This document shows positions 1 through 11,624 of a stretch of 64,000 nt of DNA, one piece after another (the first letter of the stretch is position 1; each line of letters begins with the position of its first letter). Under the pieces are notes generated by a model. That model was not told the origin of the DNA, ran no database searches, and worked only from the letters and a program-made list of their open reading frames with translations. Source of the DNA: Cristatella mucedo (taxonomy: Eukaryota; Bryozoa; Phylactolaemata; Cristatellidae); NCBI GenBank assembly GCA_009760855.2, contig WPIO01000002.1, positions 1,891,501 through 1,955,500 of the forward strand. Reading direction: 5' to 3'. Both the position numbers and the translations under genes were made by a program.

Positions 1-454
1 TCAGAAAGAGATCGACCTCTTCTATTTAATTTCAAGTCGAATTACTCTAGTTTTCCTTTTATCTTCACAGCAGACATATTGCTCTTCTGTTTGCCTCAGT
101 CAGTGCAGAGGCAAACACCTGGGGCTATCTGATCTAAGCTCGAGCGAGCTGGCAAGTTGTAATTTGTAACGCACCACGAAAAAGTGATTGGTCTTGTGAT
201 ACAAACGTGCGCAAATACATGCTGTTTTGTCTTGACACGTGAATGCTGTAGGTGACTAGATGTAGTTTGTGTAATGAGTGGTTTGTCTTTCTTAGTCGGC
301 ATTTATTGTAGTCATGCATTAAAGAATTTACCCGGGAGATTAATTTCTGATGTTTAGAAGAAGTTAGAGTGCATAGCTCAGTTTCTAGTTAGTCAATCGT
401 CCGAGCACGAATTTCGTGGCTTATGCTCGAGCTGCTGCCGGTGGGAGTGACCAA
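1..454. other. No recognised feature
   Basis: Moderately AT-rich DNA with no convincing open frame. The start of the TMA7-like gene (a first exon ending in a phase-1 junction) could lie here or left of the window, but no ATG exon with a matching donor was found. Confidence 0.5.
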
Positions 455-1250
455 CATGTGCTTGGGATTTAGGTGTCGTCTTGGACAACTGCCTAAATTT
501 TGAAAGCTTCGTTAAGAAAACTACTTCCACACCTAGCCATCACGTCAGATTCCTATCTAAGATTGAGAACTCGTCCACGGTGGCTTGCAAAAAAATTGAA
601 CTAGTTCCCTTATTCTGTCTCGGCTTGATTATTGTAATTTTCTTTGGCTGGTCTACCAAAGAATGCAATTAGGCCTCGGCAGCTGGCTATGAAAATGGCT
701 GCAAGGCTAGTCTTCAAGTCCCAGAGGTTGAGCACGTGTCTCCTTTGCTAAAAGAGTTAGGATGGATGCCGGTTGAGCACAGATAGGTTGAGCACGGATA
801 CAGATCAAAGTTCCTACGCTGACCCACAAGGTCCGCCACAGCTTGGCTCCTTCGTACCTAGCTGAACTGATGCACCAGTTTCAGCCTGTTCGCGCCCTCA
901 GGTCCTGTGTGGACAATAAATTAGCTGTTCCATTCCTCCACTTAAAGACCGTTGGCGACAGAAGCTTTAGCTCTGCAGGTCCTAGACTGTGGAACTTGCT
1001 TCCACAATTCTTACGCAACGACAACTGCTCTCCTGCTGCCGACTATGGTTCATCCTTTTCAGCTGTCCTGAGCTGCTGCTTCCATGCTGCTGACTACCTC
1101 AACTGATCACCTGATTCTGCTATGCTTCCCACTCTCTTTGTTGCATGAGATGAAGTCTGTTGGCTACCGCAAGCCGCTTAGGCTGTGAGTGCGCTATACA
1201 AAACTCTCCTTTGTAACACCCACATAGTCTTTGTGGAGTTGCAGATGAAG

Positions 1251-1252
<2 letters not shown>
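455..1252 (+). repeat. LINE (CR1/L2-type, family B) 3' fragment, decayed
   Basis: Translated pieces at 481-669 and 843-1106 match the C-terminal part of the reverse-transcriptase protein of the longer copy at 60,262-61,515: both contain DNCLNF, SHH[VI][17 protein letters not shown] and [14 protein letters not shown]. Stops and frameshifts separate the pieces. The downstream 3' untranslated part (about 1,130-1,250) is also shared. 5'-truncated and non-functional. It may sit in the first intron of the TMA7-like gene. Confidence 0.8.

Positions 1253-1292
<40 letters not shown>
1253..1292. repeat. (AC)20 microsatellite
   Basis: Uninterrupted AC dinucleotide repeat directly after the LINE fragment's 3' end. 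Confidence 0.97.
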
Positions 1293-1293
<1 letters not shown>

Positions 1294-1540
1294 AACAGAT
1301 TGAAGTTCCTTAAGCAATGTCGGCACTTGCAGAACTCATCTCCACCCACCAGTTCAGCAGCAAGCGAGGAACTTCCGCTGTCTGACGTTCATGCTGCAAG
1401 TGCTTGAAGAATTTGGGGCCCGTGCTTCTTGGCCACTGCACCTCGGGCCGCCTTATCATCCTGCATTTGCCGTAGCACCCTCGCAGGCGACTCAGTTGAA
1501 TCCATAGCCTCGTTAACGTTGGCCGACTGCTTCATTTCAG

Positions 1541-3607
1541 GTGGTAAGAAGAAGCCCCTCAAGCAGCCGAAGAAAGATCAGCGAGAGCTGGACGAGGTAG
1601 GTGACTGAGAGCTGGTGCCGCCTCGAGAACACTTGTTTCGTGAGCCTGCAGGAGGAGGCGCGCTCTTGCGCGAACTTACACCGTCCACGTAGTAGGAGTA
1701 CCGCTCTGTGGACCCGGGACTTGTGCGTTTGAGTGCTTTAGCATGCAATCCTCCATTGTCTGTTGCTGCAATCAGGGCTGTGAGTTGATAGCCACTAAAG
1801 CTGAGTTTACCTGGTCTCTCATGCTTCTGTCTTTGGTGCGTACGTCATCAAGACTTTGGAGGGCGGTCTAAGATTTACAGAGGACTGATTTGCTGAGCAC
1901 GGTTCTGCTTCTTGGCCGAGACTTAGGCAAGACCGAGCAAACGGCCAGTCAGAGGCACCGTCAGGGGGGCCGCCTTCATCGTTGCTTTGAAAGACAAGCA
2001 GACGACATGAACTCCAAGAAAGTGAGTTCCTGCTTGTTGGACAGTAAAAACTCTTCATGTTGGAATGAAATCGTGAGATGGCGGGCGAAAAAGGCCATCT
2101 GGGAAGGTGTAAATTCACCGGTAGGTGCAACGTGGAAGGTTATTTCCTACTTCCGTGACAAGCGCAATTCCCCCTGACTCTGGAGGTGGAACTCGTTGGA
2201 GGCGAGACGAAAGGCAAACTGAAACGGTCCACGAGAATTATATGATTGATAATAGCGTTAGCCTCGTTGCGAGGCAAAGTCTCAGCTGTTTGTGCCTCTT
2301 TAACTATGCTGTATGTTGCTGGATACTGTTCATTTGTAGGAGGACGTGGCTTTTAAGCAGAAGCAAAAGGATGAGCAGAAAAGGCTGCAGGAGCTGAAGG
2401 AGGCTGCATCCAAGAAGGGTCCTTTGAGTAAGTTCTGGCTTGGCATAACTTTTGAGCCGTTTAATCGCCTAGTTGGCCTCGCTCGCGCGACTGCATCGCG
2501 GACTTCGGGGAAAAAGTCCTGCTGTGCACGTGTATTGTGTACCCAGCTGTGGGCGGTGAACCAACTTCTGCCATGGATCTCTAGTTTGCTGTCCTAGTTT
2601 CAAGAGCTTACGCTTTTAAAGTGTGTTCAGCTTCAGCGACCTTTCTCTATAAAGCTCGGTGCGGCTCTCCCCCCCCCCCAGTTTGCCGACGTGGTTACAT
2701 GCACGGCTTTGTGTCGGCATATGCAGTAGCAGGGGAACTTGTTTTGCTGAATGTAGGCTCGAGCCGAAGTGATGCAACCGTTGCACCATATCATTGGCAT
2801 GCCTTCTAGCTGACATGTTATATTGAGGTATGGCACTACATTCAGTCAAGTCTTATAAGAGTTCAAAGATCCCCACAATGTAAACTGAAATGGCCAGATG
2901 TAATACCATAGACTAATGTGGGTAGGTATGTACTTACTGAGAGTGATTTTGGCAAAAGTTTGGTGCTAGTCGATCTCTCGAAGTTTGATCTTTCTAGAAA
3001 GATTTAACTTGTCCGGCTTCATCGCGTGAGTGTGCCAATGCTCTGTACCTTGTCTGCTCCTAGCAGCTTTTGACCTCTGCCAACTTTATTAATTCTGTGG
3101 AATAAATATTCCTGATCTTGACCCGAACAGCAACATAAGAGACCGGTTTAGCATTGAATGTCACAGGTGCTGTTTGTGTACTTCTGGTGTTTAGTCTGGT
3201 AAATTGGAGCAGATGTATATGGTGGTGTCAGGAAAGAGAGGAGAGTGCATATGAGAAAAATTAAGAGTACAACAATTGCAAACCAGTCATCTCAGGGTGC
3301 ACGGCTCTAATGATTGCTTGCATAGATGCACTGCACTGATGGCTGGCATGCGCTGTGGCTTGGCTTTGCGACTGAAGTGCTTTGTATTGATGAAAGGCAC
3401 TTTCTGATCAGTACCCTCAATCAACGACAGGTGGGTGGTCATAGACCATGTTAGTGTTTCTAAAGTATGTTGGATGAGAGTCTATATAGTGAATTACTGT
3501 ACTGATACGTCATTGTTGCCGCACTAACCCGGCTTTGCAATGTGCAGTTCGCGCTGGGTCTGCATCATTATGTATTGATCTTCCTTTCAGACTCGAAGAA
3601 GAAATGA
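1541..3607 (+). CDS. TMA7: TMA7-like translation-machinery-associated protein, spliced, first exon not found
   Basis: Small ribosome-associated protein (TMA7/CCDC72 family, about 64 residues in other eukaryotes). Three exons are visible. 1541-1596 follows a TTTCAG acceptor and encodes GGKKKPLKQPKK...ELDE, ending at a GTAGGT donor in phase 0. 2340-2427 lies between TTTGTAG and GTAAGT and encodes EDVAFKQKQK, a Lys/Glu-rich helix and KKGPL, ending in phase 1. 3591-3607 follows a TTTCAG acceptor and encodes NSKKK and a stop. GGKKKPLKQPKK and the AFKQKQK block are family hallmarks. The first exon (normally a few residues ending in a Gly codon split by the junction) was not found upstream. Odd point: the usual C-terminal GGxIKKSGKK is replaced by a five-residue tail, so the last exon may be mis-assigned. 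Introns are 743 and 1163 bp. Confidence 0.8.
2428..3590. other. Intron of the TMA7-like gene
   Basis: Between a GTAAGT donor (2428) and a TTTCAG acceptor (3590). No repeat or ORF is recognised apart from a short C-run near 2671. Confidence 0.7.
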
Positions 3608-5015
3608 ACACCTGAGTGCCAGCACATATAACAGAAATTTCCATTGGTACTTGGATGCTTTGGCACGGATCTTCGGCTCGATCTGGCCTCCTGGCTTGTG
3701 TTCCAGGGCTGTGTAACTGTTTTTGAAAATGAAATAGCTCATTTTGCTATTCAATTCCACAGAACGTTTTTCATTTGTTCTTGGACCAGCAATAAGTTGA
3801 TGCTTGCGTGGATGTGTTGACATTGCTCTGTGACCCCCACGAAGATATTGTCTGCCATAGCGCATGATAGGTTAGGCTGCTTGCTTGCTATCATGGTCAG
3901 GTGCTTGCTTAGGCTGAGGCTTCAATATTTTCGACCGATTAGTTCTTTATTATAAGAATAATAAGAAATTAGCATAGCCCCTCAGAATTAAAAATCTTAA
4001 TAGGCACTGTACTTTTCTTGGACATAAAAGCATTGGAAAGCATGTCGACGAGTAGCCTCTGGGATAGTCAGTCAATGATAGCTACATCATTACTTCCACG
4101 AGGTTTCTCTAGCTCAAGTCATGCTCCACGAACGAAGGACCAAGCTTAGGGGGTTCCCATAGTCGCAAGGTTTAAAGGTTCAATTACCTTAGGGCATCAT
4201 GGCAGCCTGTCTGGCTTTAGGAATTTGTTTCATGCTTCTCAAGTCAGGCTATGTTGAAAAGCTTATTTGTGTATTCAACGGCAAGTGTCAAGGTAGCTGA
4301 CAAACCAATCCTTTCCGTAGGTAGCTGAGATCCTTGTACATGGCTGAGAGCAGCTTGATGAAATGCTCGGCGAGTGAAAATCGGCTACAACATTTGCTTC
4401 GGGTGTGCAACTGCTTCACTCTCGGCCTCTGTATCCTGTATTGCCCTTGACGTCATCCCTCCCCCCTCCCCCCCCCCGCCCCTTTTGTTATTTGAGCATT
4501 AATCGGTACTCATTGGAACGCCCTTGCTCTCCCTGATCGACTATGTTACATTTCAGTAACTTGACCCCTAGAGCTGCCAAAGAGAGTCATCGGGCCAGTA
4601 CATTAATCCAAGATATGGCCTCTATCTAGATTAAACCAATCAGTTGATCTTTAACTATTATAGTATGTGGGTAGAGAAGTTCCCATAGGGTGCTATAAAA
4701 TGACCTCTAATTGTTAATGTTATCGTTTGGTTATCCTCGAGATACACAGTTTGGAGCAAAGTAAGGGTTCAAGCTGAATCAACAGCCTCGCTTACTGTAT
4801 ATAGCAGTAAAAGACCCTTAGGTTGTGGCTATCACTGCTTCTTGCAGTCGTCAATTAAGGACTGCCTGCTGCAGGCCTCTTACCCATGACATGGATCGTG
4901 AAGTGACAGCACTTTAACCGTGGGCTAAGACTTGGTGGCAGCTTGGGGCTGAAGCACATTCCCACCAGGGTGCAAAGGTTGACATGTCACTCGAGGCTTC
5001 AGCACCTGGGTCTTG
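3608..5015. other. No recognised feature
   Basis: Non-coding by inspection. There is a C-rich run near 4459-4484. Nothing else could be named. Confidence 0.5.
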
Positions 5016-6152
5016 GCTTAGGGATAATGTACTTGATAAAGCGCCCTCAGAGAACAATCTCTTTCTAGGCGCTTTACATTTGCTGCAAAGGGAAATGCAA
5101 TTGAATGGTAAGTAAAATCATGCTTGAAAAACAAACAAAATGAATAACATGGTTAGGGGTGACATGCACAGGGTCAGCATGCAAATGTGGTTAGTGGCAG
5201 CATGCAGTGTCAGCACGCATCATAAGCACGTGAAGGACGAATCACAGGGACCCACTAAATGCTGTCCTAAATAGGTGTTTTTTTAAGTTCCTTTTGAATG
5301 TGGTCAGGTCAGGGGATGTTCTGACGCAGGTCGGGAGGGAGTTCCAGGCTTTGGGAGCATATGAACTAAATGCACGGTCTCCAAATGATTTAAGGTTTGT
5401 ACGAGGTATTTCTAGACTGTTGGAATCCGAAAAGCGGGTGGTACGATGCTTGGCCTGATGGGGTAGTATATCTGAAAGATAGGCTGGAGCCATAGAATGA
5501 GGAGACCTAAAAGTGAGCGACAAAACCTTGAAGTCAATCCGTTGCCTCACTGGTAGCCAGTGCAGGTCGGCGAGAAGTGGAGTAATGTGGCAACTGCGAC
5601 GCTCACGACAGACAAGCCTAGCTGCCGAGTTTTGCACCAGCTGCAATCGCCTGATCGCACATGCTGGTAGGCCAGTAAGCAGTGAGTTGCAGAAGTCGAG
5701 ACGGGATGTCACGAATGCATGGACCAACTTAGACGTCGTATCCTTATCTAAACAAGCCCGAATTTTAGCAATCTTAGGAAGCTGAAAATATTCAGATTTG
5801 ACTGGAGCTGATATGGTCGTCTAACAAGAGGTCGCTTTGGAATATGACGCCTAGATTTCGAGCTGATTCGACAGGAGATATGCTGGCAGAGCCAATTTTG
5901 AGAGTCAGCCTTTCCAATCTCTGAATCACACTGGGTTTGCCCATAACTAGTAAGTTAGTTTTGTCATCGCTTAGTTTTAGAAAATTTGCTGCCATCCATT
6001 TGCGGATGTCATCAATGCATGCAGCAAGTGAGTTGAGAGAATTTGAGGTGCTCGAAGGCTGGGAGGGATCAAAGCAAAGGTACAACTGAGTGTCATCCGC
6101 ATAGAAGTGAAAGCCTAGATTGTGCTTGGCAATCACATCAGCTTAGGGATAA
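5016..6152 (-). mobile_element. LINE (CR1/L2-type, family A), 5'-truncated, with 12-bp target-site duplication
   Basis: The element body is 5028-6140, flanked by the direct repeat GCTTAGGGATAA at 5016-5027 and 6141-6152. The minus strand encodes part of a reverse transcriptase in two frames. 6136-5792 holds [10 protein letters not shown] (the YADD catalytic motif) and DDIRKWM. 5727-5242 holds the C-terminal region with SRLDFCNSLL, ARLVCRERR, LHWLPV and YAPKAWNSLP. One frameshift lies near 5,730-5,800. The 3' end (5028-5240) carries the family-A tail with paired CAGAGAA..TTCTAGG..CTTTAC segments seen in many copies here. The target resembles a tRNA-like SINE (A-box-like GGATAAGGTG, B-box-like GGGTTCGAG at 6,174-6,190). 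Dead copy. Confidence 0.85.
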
Positions 6153-6205
6153 GGTGCTCACTCTTCACCACCCAGGTCTTGGGTTCGAGTTGCCCACTGG
6201 AAGCT
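6141..6205 (+). repeat. tRNA-like (SINE head) sequence, target of the LINE insertion
   Basis: An A-box-like (TTAGGGATAAGGTG) and a B-box-like segment (GGGTTCGAGTTGC) are spaced as in the SINE heads at 20,060 and 15,237. The LINE at 5028-6140 split it, and its left part abuts 5016. Confidence 0.45.
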
Positions 6206-7136
6206 GTGGAGTCTTAAGTTGTGTCACGGCTTTTTAAGGCTCTTACGCGGCTTAAGGCTCTTACAGGCTTTTCATGCTGGTTAAGGCTCTTCTGCTGCTA
6301 TATAAATGAGGATATTAAATCAGCTAACCTTAACGTAGTGAGTTCTAGCTTCAGCTAAACCGTTGACTCCTTAGAATAAGAATAGTGTCTACTTTGTAGA
6401 AGAAGTATAGTTTCTTCATTATCTTGAGAAGACTTTCAAGAGCTAAATGACAGCTGAATAAGTTGGCCCTGGTCTTACCTCAGTGACAGCAGCAGTGGGC
6501 AACGATGTCGTGATCGAGTATTGTCATCATAGACGAGACCTTTTGAGCAGCGGGCCCTGATTGTAGTATTAAATGAGGTAACATAGACGAAGAACAGTCG
6601 CCCGGTGAAACGGAACCGTACGGCACGTGCTAGCGGGACGGTGGGATGAGCATGACCAGAGCAAGATACTCCAGAGTAAATATTTCAGATAACAAATGCG
6701 AAGCAAAGCCAGTGCGAAACGCAACGCAAACAGAGACCGGGAGGATTGGTTTTTTGTGAACCAGTCGCAATTGGCTCGGGCCAACCAGCCACACAAACAC
6801 AATTAGCCCGGCGATCCGGTGGCCAACTGGCCCGTGAGCTGCCTTGCCTCACTGGGAGCTCTCAAGCATGACGAAGGAGCGTACTTATACAGTATGTGAA
6901 CAAAGCCAAGCCTAGACTGAAATAACCGCAATAAGTGAAGTCTTTTGAACAGCACTCGTAAGAGAACCAAATCTCTTTTTTTACAGTTCGTTGCAAGGGA
7001 AGCAATAATCAAGAGTTACTGACAAGCAAAGTATTATGCTTAGACACTCATGCAAAAGCGCACAGAAAGACATTCACGGCTGCCAGTTAGTGCGAGTCCT
7101 GGTTTGTAATATGGACCAAATCGTAGGAAGGTTGGC
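6206..7136. other. No recognised feature
   Basis: Non-coding by inspection. There are short CTTAAGGCTCTTA-like direct repeats near 6,235-6,290. Nothing else nameable. Confidence 0.45.
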
Positions 7137-7363
7137 ATGGTGTGGGAAGCACACGAGTTCAAAGGAGTGCACGGAAAGCTGACCGGAACTGGTGCACCTT
7201 TAGCTGACACTAAAATGATATTAGTCAAAGCAGGTGGTGACAGGAGCAAGTTCCAGACTTTCCATTATACAACTGATGGATCATCACCCAAAACATTTCA
7301 GTTGAGTGCAAGAAATGGTAACAACTGTATGCATGGTCAGACAGTATATACTATAGTTAAAAT
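7137..7363 (+). CDS. Candidate coding exon, unknown protein
   Basis: An ATG-initiated frame of 76 codons has a protein-like composition (for example VWEAHEFKGVHGKLTGTG, TFHYTTDGSSPKTFQL) and runs into a good donor (GTAAGT) at 7363-7368, so the in-frame stop would be spliced out. A possible acceptor (CGTAG) lies at about 7,120. No family is recognised and no neighbouring exon was found. It could be a chance ORF. Confidence 0.3.
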
Positions 7364-7826
7364 GTAAGTGACTACACAAAATACCGACACACAAACATCG
7401 TGAAGCTTTAGAAGGCGGATGTTATCTCTTCGAAAAGGCTCCCATCGTGCCAGCACACAGTCGTTCGGCCCAGCGTCTCTCCTTCAACTTCCTGCCCTGC
7501 CTCTCCTTTCGGCCGAAGCTAATCAAAGGCAGGCTGATGGACCGCAGCTGCACACTGGCCTATCCTAAGCTACATTCAACAGCTGTTCAACGGTGGGTTA
7601 GTGGAGGACAATACCAGCCTAGTCCAAGCGATATCTGCCTGTGTCCAAGCCACACAAACAGTACGTTGATATATGGACATACAGAATATGTGCATGCATG
7701 ATGGTATGAACCAGACATTGCAGCACATGTACGTGCCAACATCAATGGAGATATTGAAATAATTGGCAAGTTGTTAAATTGAAAAAAATCCGGGAAGAGA
7801 ATGTGTGTGTGAGTGCACGCGACGTT

Positions 7827-7833
<7 letters not shown>

Positions 7834-7866
<33 letters not shown>
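7834..7866. repeat. (TG)n microsatellite
   Basis: About 16 GT units in AT-rich non-coding DNA. Confidence 0.95.
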
Positions 7867-7869
<3 letters not shown>

Positions 7870-7916
7870 ACATGTGGGCTTGTATGCATGCCTAATATTA
7901 AATATTAGCTAACTCA

Positions 7917-8060
7917 ACAGCTTCATTTTGTATAGCAACAGAAGAGCCTTACCGGCTATTATCGCCCCTTGCTGTTGGCGAGAAATGATCGCCTACTGCA
8001 GGATTCGAACCCACCACCTCCGTCATAAAGAGCGAGCACCTACCTCATGGGCGGCCTACT
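7917..8060 (-). repeat. tRNA-derived SINE, family 2
   Basis: The minus strand starts with a tRNA-like head whose B box reads GGGTTCGAATCC, followed by a body ending near GCTCTTCTGTTGCTATAC. The same arrangement recurs at 63,143-63,307 with the same end sequence. Two independent copies with Pol III box-like motifs support a SINE rather than a functional tRNA: no clean acceptor stem is seen. Confidence 0.6.
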
Positions 8061-9757
8061 ATAAGAATGTTTGCATTCTAAAACACGGATTGCGTATGGA
8101 CTGCGATTGGCGTGGGCACACACGTAGCACCAAGAGGGCATAGTGGACAGGGCATGAAATTGTTGAAACAGAGCTTGTCAATGAGAAAAGTTAGTGCCAG
8201 CCTGTCCCCAGCTAAGCAGTGCTTCAGCAAAGTTAGGAGGGAGCTTGCTTTTCCACAGTGGTTAATTTTCCTGTACGATTACGTTCTTTGTTTCGCATTT
8301 GGTGCTCAAGCATGCTGCGGACACAGACGACTTACAGTGGCTGACCAAGAGCAGGCTTTCCTTCGGCACACGAATGCGCAAGCACGCCCTTCGTCAGCCG
8401 GCTCGTATTGTCACCAGTCCGTGAGGCCGTGCCGTGTAGCGCACTTGCTCTGGCACTCTGGAAGGAGCTGATGCACTCTACGGTATCCTGCCACAATTAT
8501 TATTATCGCTAGCACACGATCTTCAGTTAGCGATTGTGGTGGGACGAGCTAGCCACAGCAGGTGCTAGCAAGAAGAGAGGTCTCTAGCCGACCACTCATC
8601 CGGCAGCTTAAACCAAGAAAGGTCACCGTGATTAGGCACTGGTTTACAGTTACTGACTCCTAGCTATTAAATTCTCGATTAACATGGAGCCAGCTGGCAT
8701 CTGGGTCTTTATCTCCCACCTCTAGCAGACTTGTCGAAACATCACCGGGCTCTTCTTCGATGGTCCATCTAAGGCAGCTTACACAGTCTGATAGGGATTA
8801 TTGTTTACTCTCATCACATCACGAAGTTAAAACTAAGCAGCTGAAGCTCACAGAATATTGCCCGGTGCTAGTCTGGAAAAAAAGGAGCGCTGCCGGCTGC
8901 TTCCTCAGAGCTGGCAGCTGGTAGAGGCAGAGGGCGCATGCTGAAGTCTGACTTAATAGGTAGATACAGTGACCCCCCCCCCCCCACTATAGTGCTGCAT
9001 TGAATAACGCCGTTCTCACGGCAGTGCAGGATCAGAGGCTGGCGCGGGCTACTGAAGCAAGGGGTCAAGGCCATGCTGTTACTACTTTGGTAGCTGCACC
9101 TGTCACCATCCTGGGTCTCACACACTGACTTTACTCACCTGTATACTCACGGCACTATTTCGGCAGTCTATCCAATCAAGACCTTGGGAGGCTGGGGCAT
9201 TACGGAAAATTTATGCACAGTATTGTACTGAAGCAAAGAAGCAATGCTAGCTAGCTCCATGGGTAAGCAAACCCTCGTACCCAGGGTCTCCTCCCAAGAT
9301 GCACCACTTTTGGTGAGCTTCTGGCATTAGTCCCCATTTTTTAGGTCGGTGCAGACACTTTATTTTTCTCTTTCCTCTCATGCACGTGGAGCGACAACAA
9401 GAAGTCAATTTAATCGTCTGCTACTTTCACATTCAGCCAGCATCAAGCATCACACGACACTTGGAACCCATAAGAAACATCCACATTCAGGCCGACAGCC
9501 ATGGCTAGTCAGGCCGGAGTGCACACATCAGAGGTGCAAAGCAAAGTCGTTGAGGATTCGGCGGGCTCTGGGTGGGGCGTTGAGCCAAGTGTGTCAAGCT
9601 AGCGTATGCCATGCAGTTAGATGTACCGAAGGACAGTGCCACTGGCCTCTCTTTTCCCGGCTTTGTCATGTCAGCAGTAGCAGAGAGGGTACCAGGGGTA
9701 TCATAGCAAGGGCTGAAATAGCAGACTGTGAGCCTCTGGAAGCAGAGCCCTCTGTAA
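8061..9757. other. No recognised feature
   Basis: Several ORFs up to 161 codons occur (for example 9349-9834) but show no family motif. A C-run lies at about 8,971-8,986. The 119-codon frame at 8112-8471 has no recognisable domain. Confidence 0.45.
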
Positions 9758-9949
9758 ATAATAATAATAATAATAATGATAATAATAATAATAAATTTGT
9801 TATGGCACCCTCAGATAACTCAATCTCTTTTTAGGCACTATACATTGGCTGCAAAGGAAGCATGATCGAATGGTTAGTGGTGGCATGCTCAATGACAACA
9901 AGCAGAACATGGTTAGAGGTGACATGCACAGGGTCAGCAAGCAAAATGG
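9758..9949 (-). repeat. LINE family-A 3' tail with (AAT)n
   Basis: (AAT/TAA)n at 9,758-9,794 is followed by the family-A 3' end: CCCTCAGA..AACTCAATCTC, CACTATACATTGGCTGC, then GGTTAGTGG and GGTTAGAGGTGACATGCAC segments. Same tail as at 5028-5240. Confidence 0.8.
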
Positions 9950-9954
9950 AAGGT

Positions 9955-10416
9955 CTCGTCGACCTCGGTGCACTAGCGACTATCAAGTCGTTGAGAGCCG
10001 GGCAGTTCCTAAAACACTGCCGGGGAAGAGGCAGCTCTGGTCAAATACGAAGCACCGATCTGCGGGCATCACAAGCTGCTTGTCTTCGATGAGTCATCGA
10101 TGCAGGAGCAGGCAAAAAAGCCGTGACATACTACTGAGCTAGAAGCCGCTGCTCACTGAGCTAGTAGCCGAGCCCACCAAGGAGCTGCTGCTATCAGGCT
10201 TTTCGGGATCGATTTACTGGTTCCTCGATGCTCTCCATTTGCCGTGCCGTGCCTGCGCCGGGCCTGCCCCGATGCTTAGGCGGATCATGCAAGTCATTTC
10301 CAAAAGCATCGAGGACCTAGTAAGGCAGCTTGAAGAGCAAGAGTTGCCGGACGGAGAGATGCACAATGTCGATGAGATCGGCCTTGTCTACTGCTCGCTG
10401 CCCTCCCTGTCTTAGG
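9955..10416 (+). pseudogene. pogo/Tigger-type transposase relic
   Basis: The frame ending at 10416 reads SIEDLVRQLEEQ, then MHNVDEIGLVYCSLPS and a stop. N[VM]DE[TI]GLxYxxLP surrounds the first catalytic Asp of the pogo/CENP-B-like DDE transposases. Upstream frames are broken and low-complexity, and no downstream catalytic Asp or terminal repeats were located. The assignment rests on one motif. Confidence 0.45.
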
Positions 10417-11045
10417 TGAGTGAAGCTGCGGGAGGACCGCAATCACTTATGGAGTACTAGGGAGACATGCTGCTAAACTAGAGAAACAGCCCACGTGATG
10501 CGCACTGATACCACGGGCGGGCAACAACAGTCGGACAGGCGCAGCTGCTCGTTTTCTTTCCGACATGCAGCTCAGAGTGCTCCTGTGTGCACTTGAGGAT
10601 GCCATGCCACATTTATCTAACCGTACAAAGTGAGCACTCGGAAATGTAAAGGCAGACATTCAGCAAGAAGGCGCTGCTAGGATGAGTTCGAAGAACCCAT
10701 CTTCGATTATGGCTTTCTTCTGCAGAACGCCGGTAAAGTAATGTCAATTACACAATTACACGTTGACCTTCTTAACTGAATGAAGTTAGATTATGCATTC
10801 ATCTTCTCTCTGACCCACGAGGACTCGTTTGCACACACAACACACAAACAGAAGCACCTACGCAGGTACATATTACACATGTGCACAAACGAAGGCGTTG
10901 TAGATGCTAGCAGCACTAGTGCTTCAGCTGAGCACCTACAAGTTGATGCTCAGCTCTGGTGCACACCCTCCAATAGTGTCGAACCCACGAAAGTGCCTCG
11001 TCAGACCGGTCTACACGGCACTGTAGGGGGTCGCTCTAGGTAAGA
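10417..11045. other. No recognised feature
   Basis: May hold further decayed transposase sequence, but no motif could be read. Confidence 0.4.
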
Positions 11046-11105
11046 GTAATAATAATAATAGTACGTTTGATATAGTGCCCTCAGAGAACTCAGTCTCTTT
11101 CGTTT
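11046..11105 (-). repeat. LINE family-A tail, very short copy
   Basis: (TAA)n followed by TTTGATATAGTGCCCTCAGA and AACTCAGTCTC, matching the extreme 3' end of family A. Confidence 0.7.
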
Positions 11106-11545
11106 CGTTTCTTTACGTTATAATGGATGAAGCTTTCTCACCTGACGCAGCTCGGAATTCTAGAATTAGAACCAAGCTGGCTGCTGGAGGGTGGCATACT
11201 GCAGGCTCAGTGTTATGACTGTACCAATCCTGCAAGCCCTAGGCGGTATAAAGCAAGCCAAGCAAAAAGCTAATGGGCATGCCCTCAGCACTGACTAGGG
11301 CCATGTGCTTCACCTGGCATCAAATAATGGCAGGCCTGTTTCCCTGCTCAATGACGAATTGATTAGCCAAGGGCTGGCTTGTGGGGAGGACAGTACCACT
11401 GTCTTAGCAGTGGTCCCTGACCAGCGTTAACAGATCAACAGCACAAGCCTTCAGCCAAAGGATAAAGATCTCTATAACAGCCAGACTATGGTTTCTCTAA
11501 GAGAAGGGACGGATGAAAGAGAAAGAAAGAAGAAGAACCCGCGAT

Positions 11546-11547
<2 letters not shown>

Positions 11548-11620
<73 letters not shown>
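11548..11620. repeat. (GA)n microsatellite
   Basis: About 36 uninterrupted GA units. The poly-Ser/Leu frames across it on the minus strand are artefacts of the repeat. Confidence 0.97.

Positions 11621-11624
<4 letters not shown>

Noticed and set aside
8112-8471. 119-codon plus-strand frame
   Set aside because: No motif, no splice context, and length within chance in this base composition.
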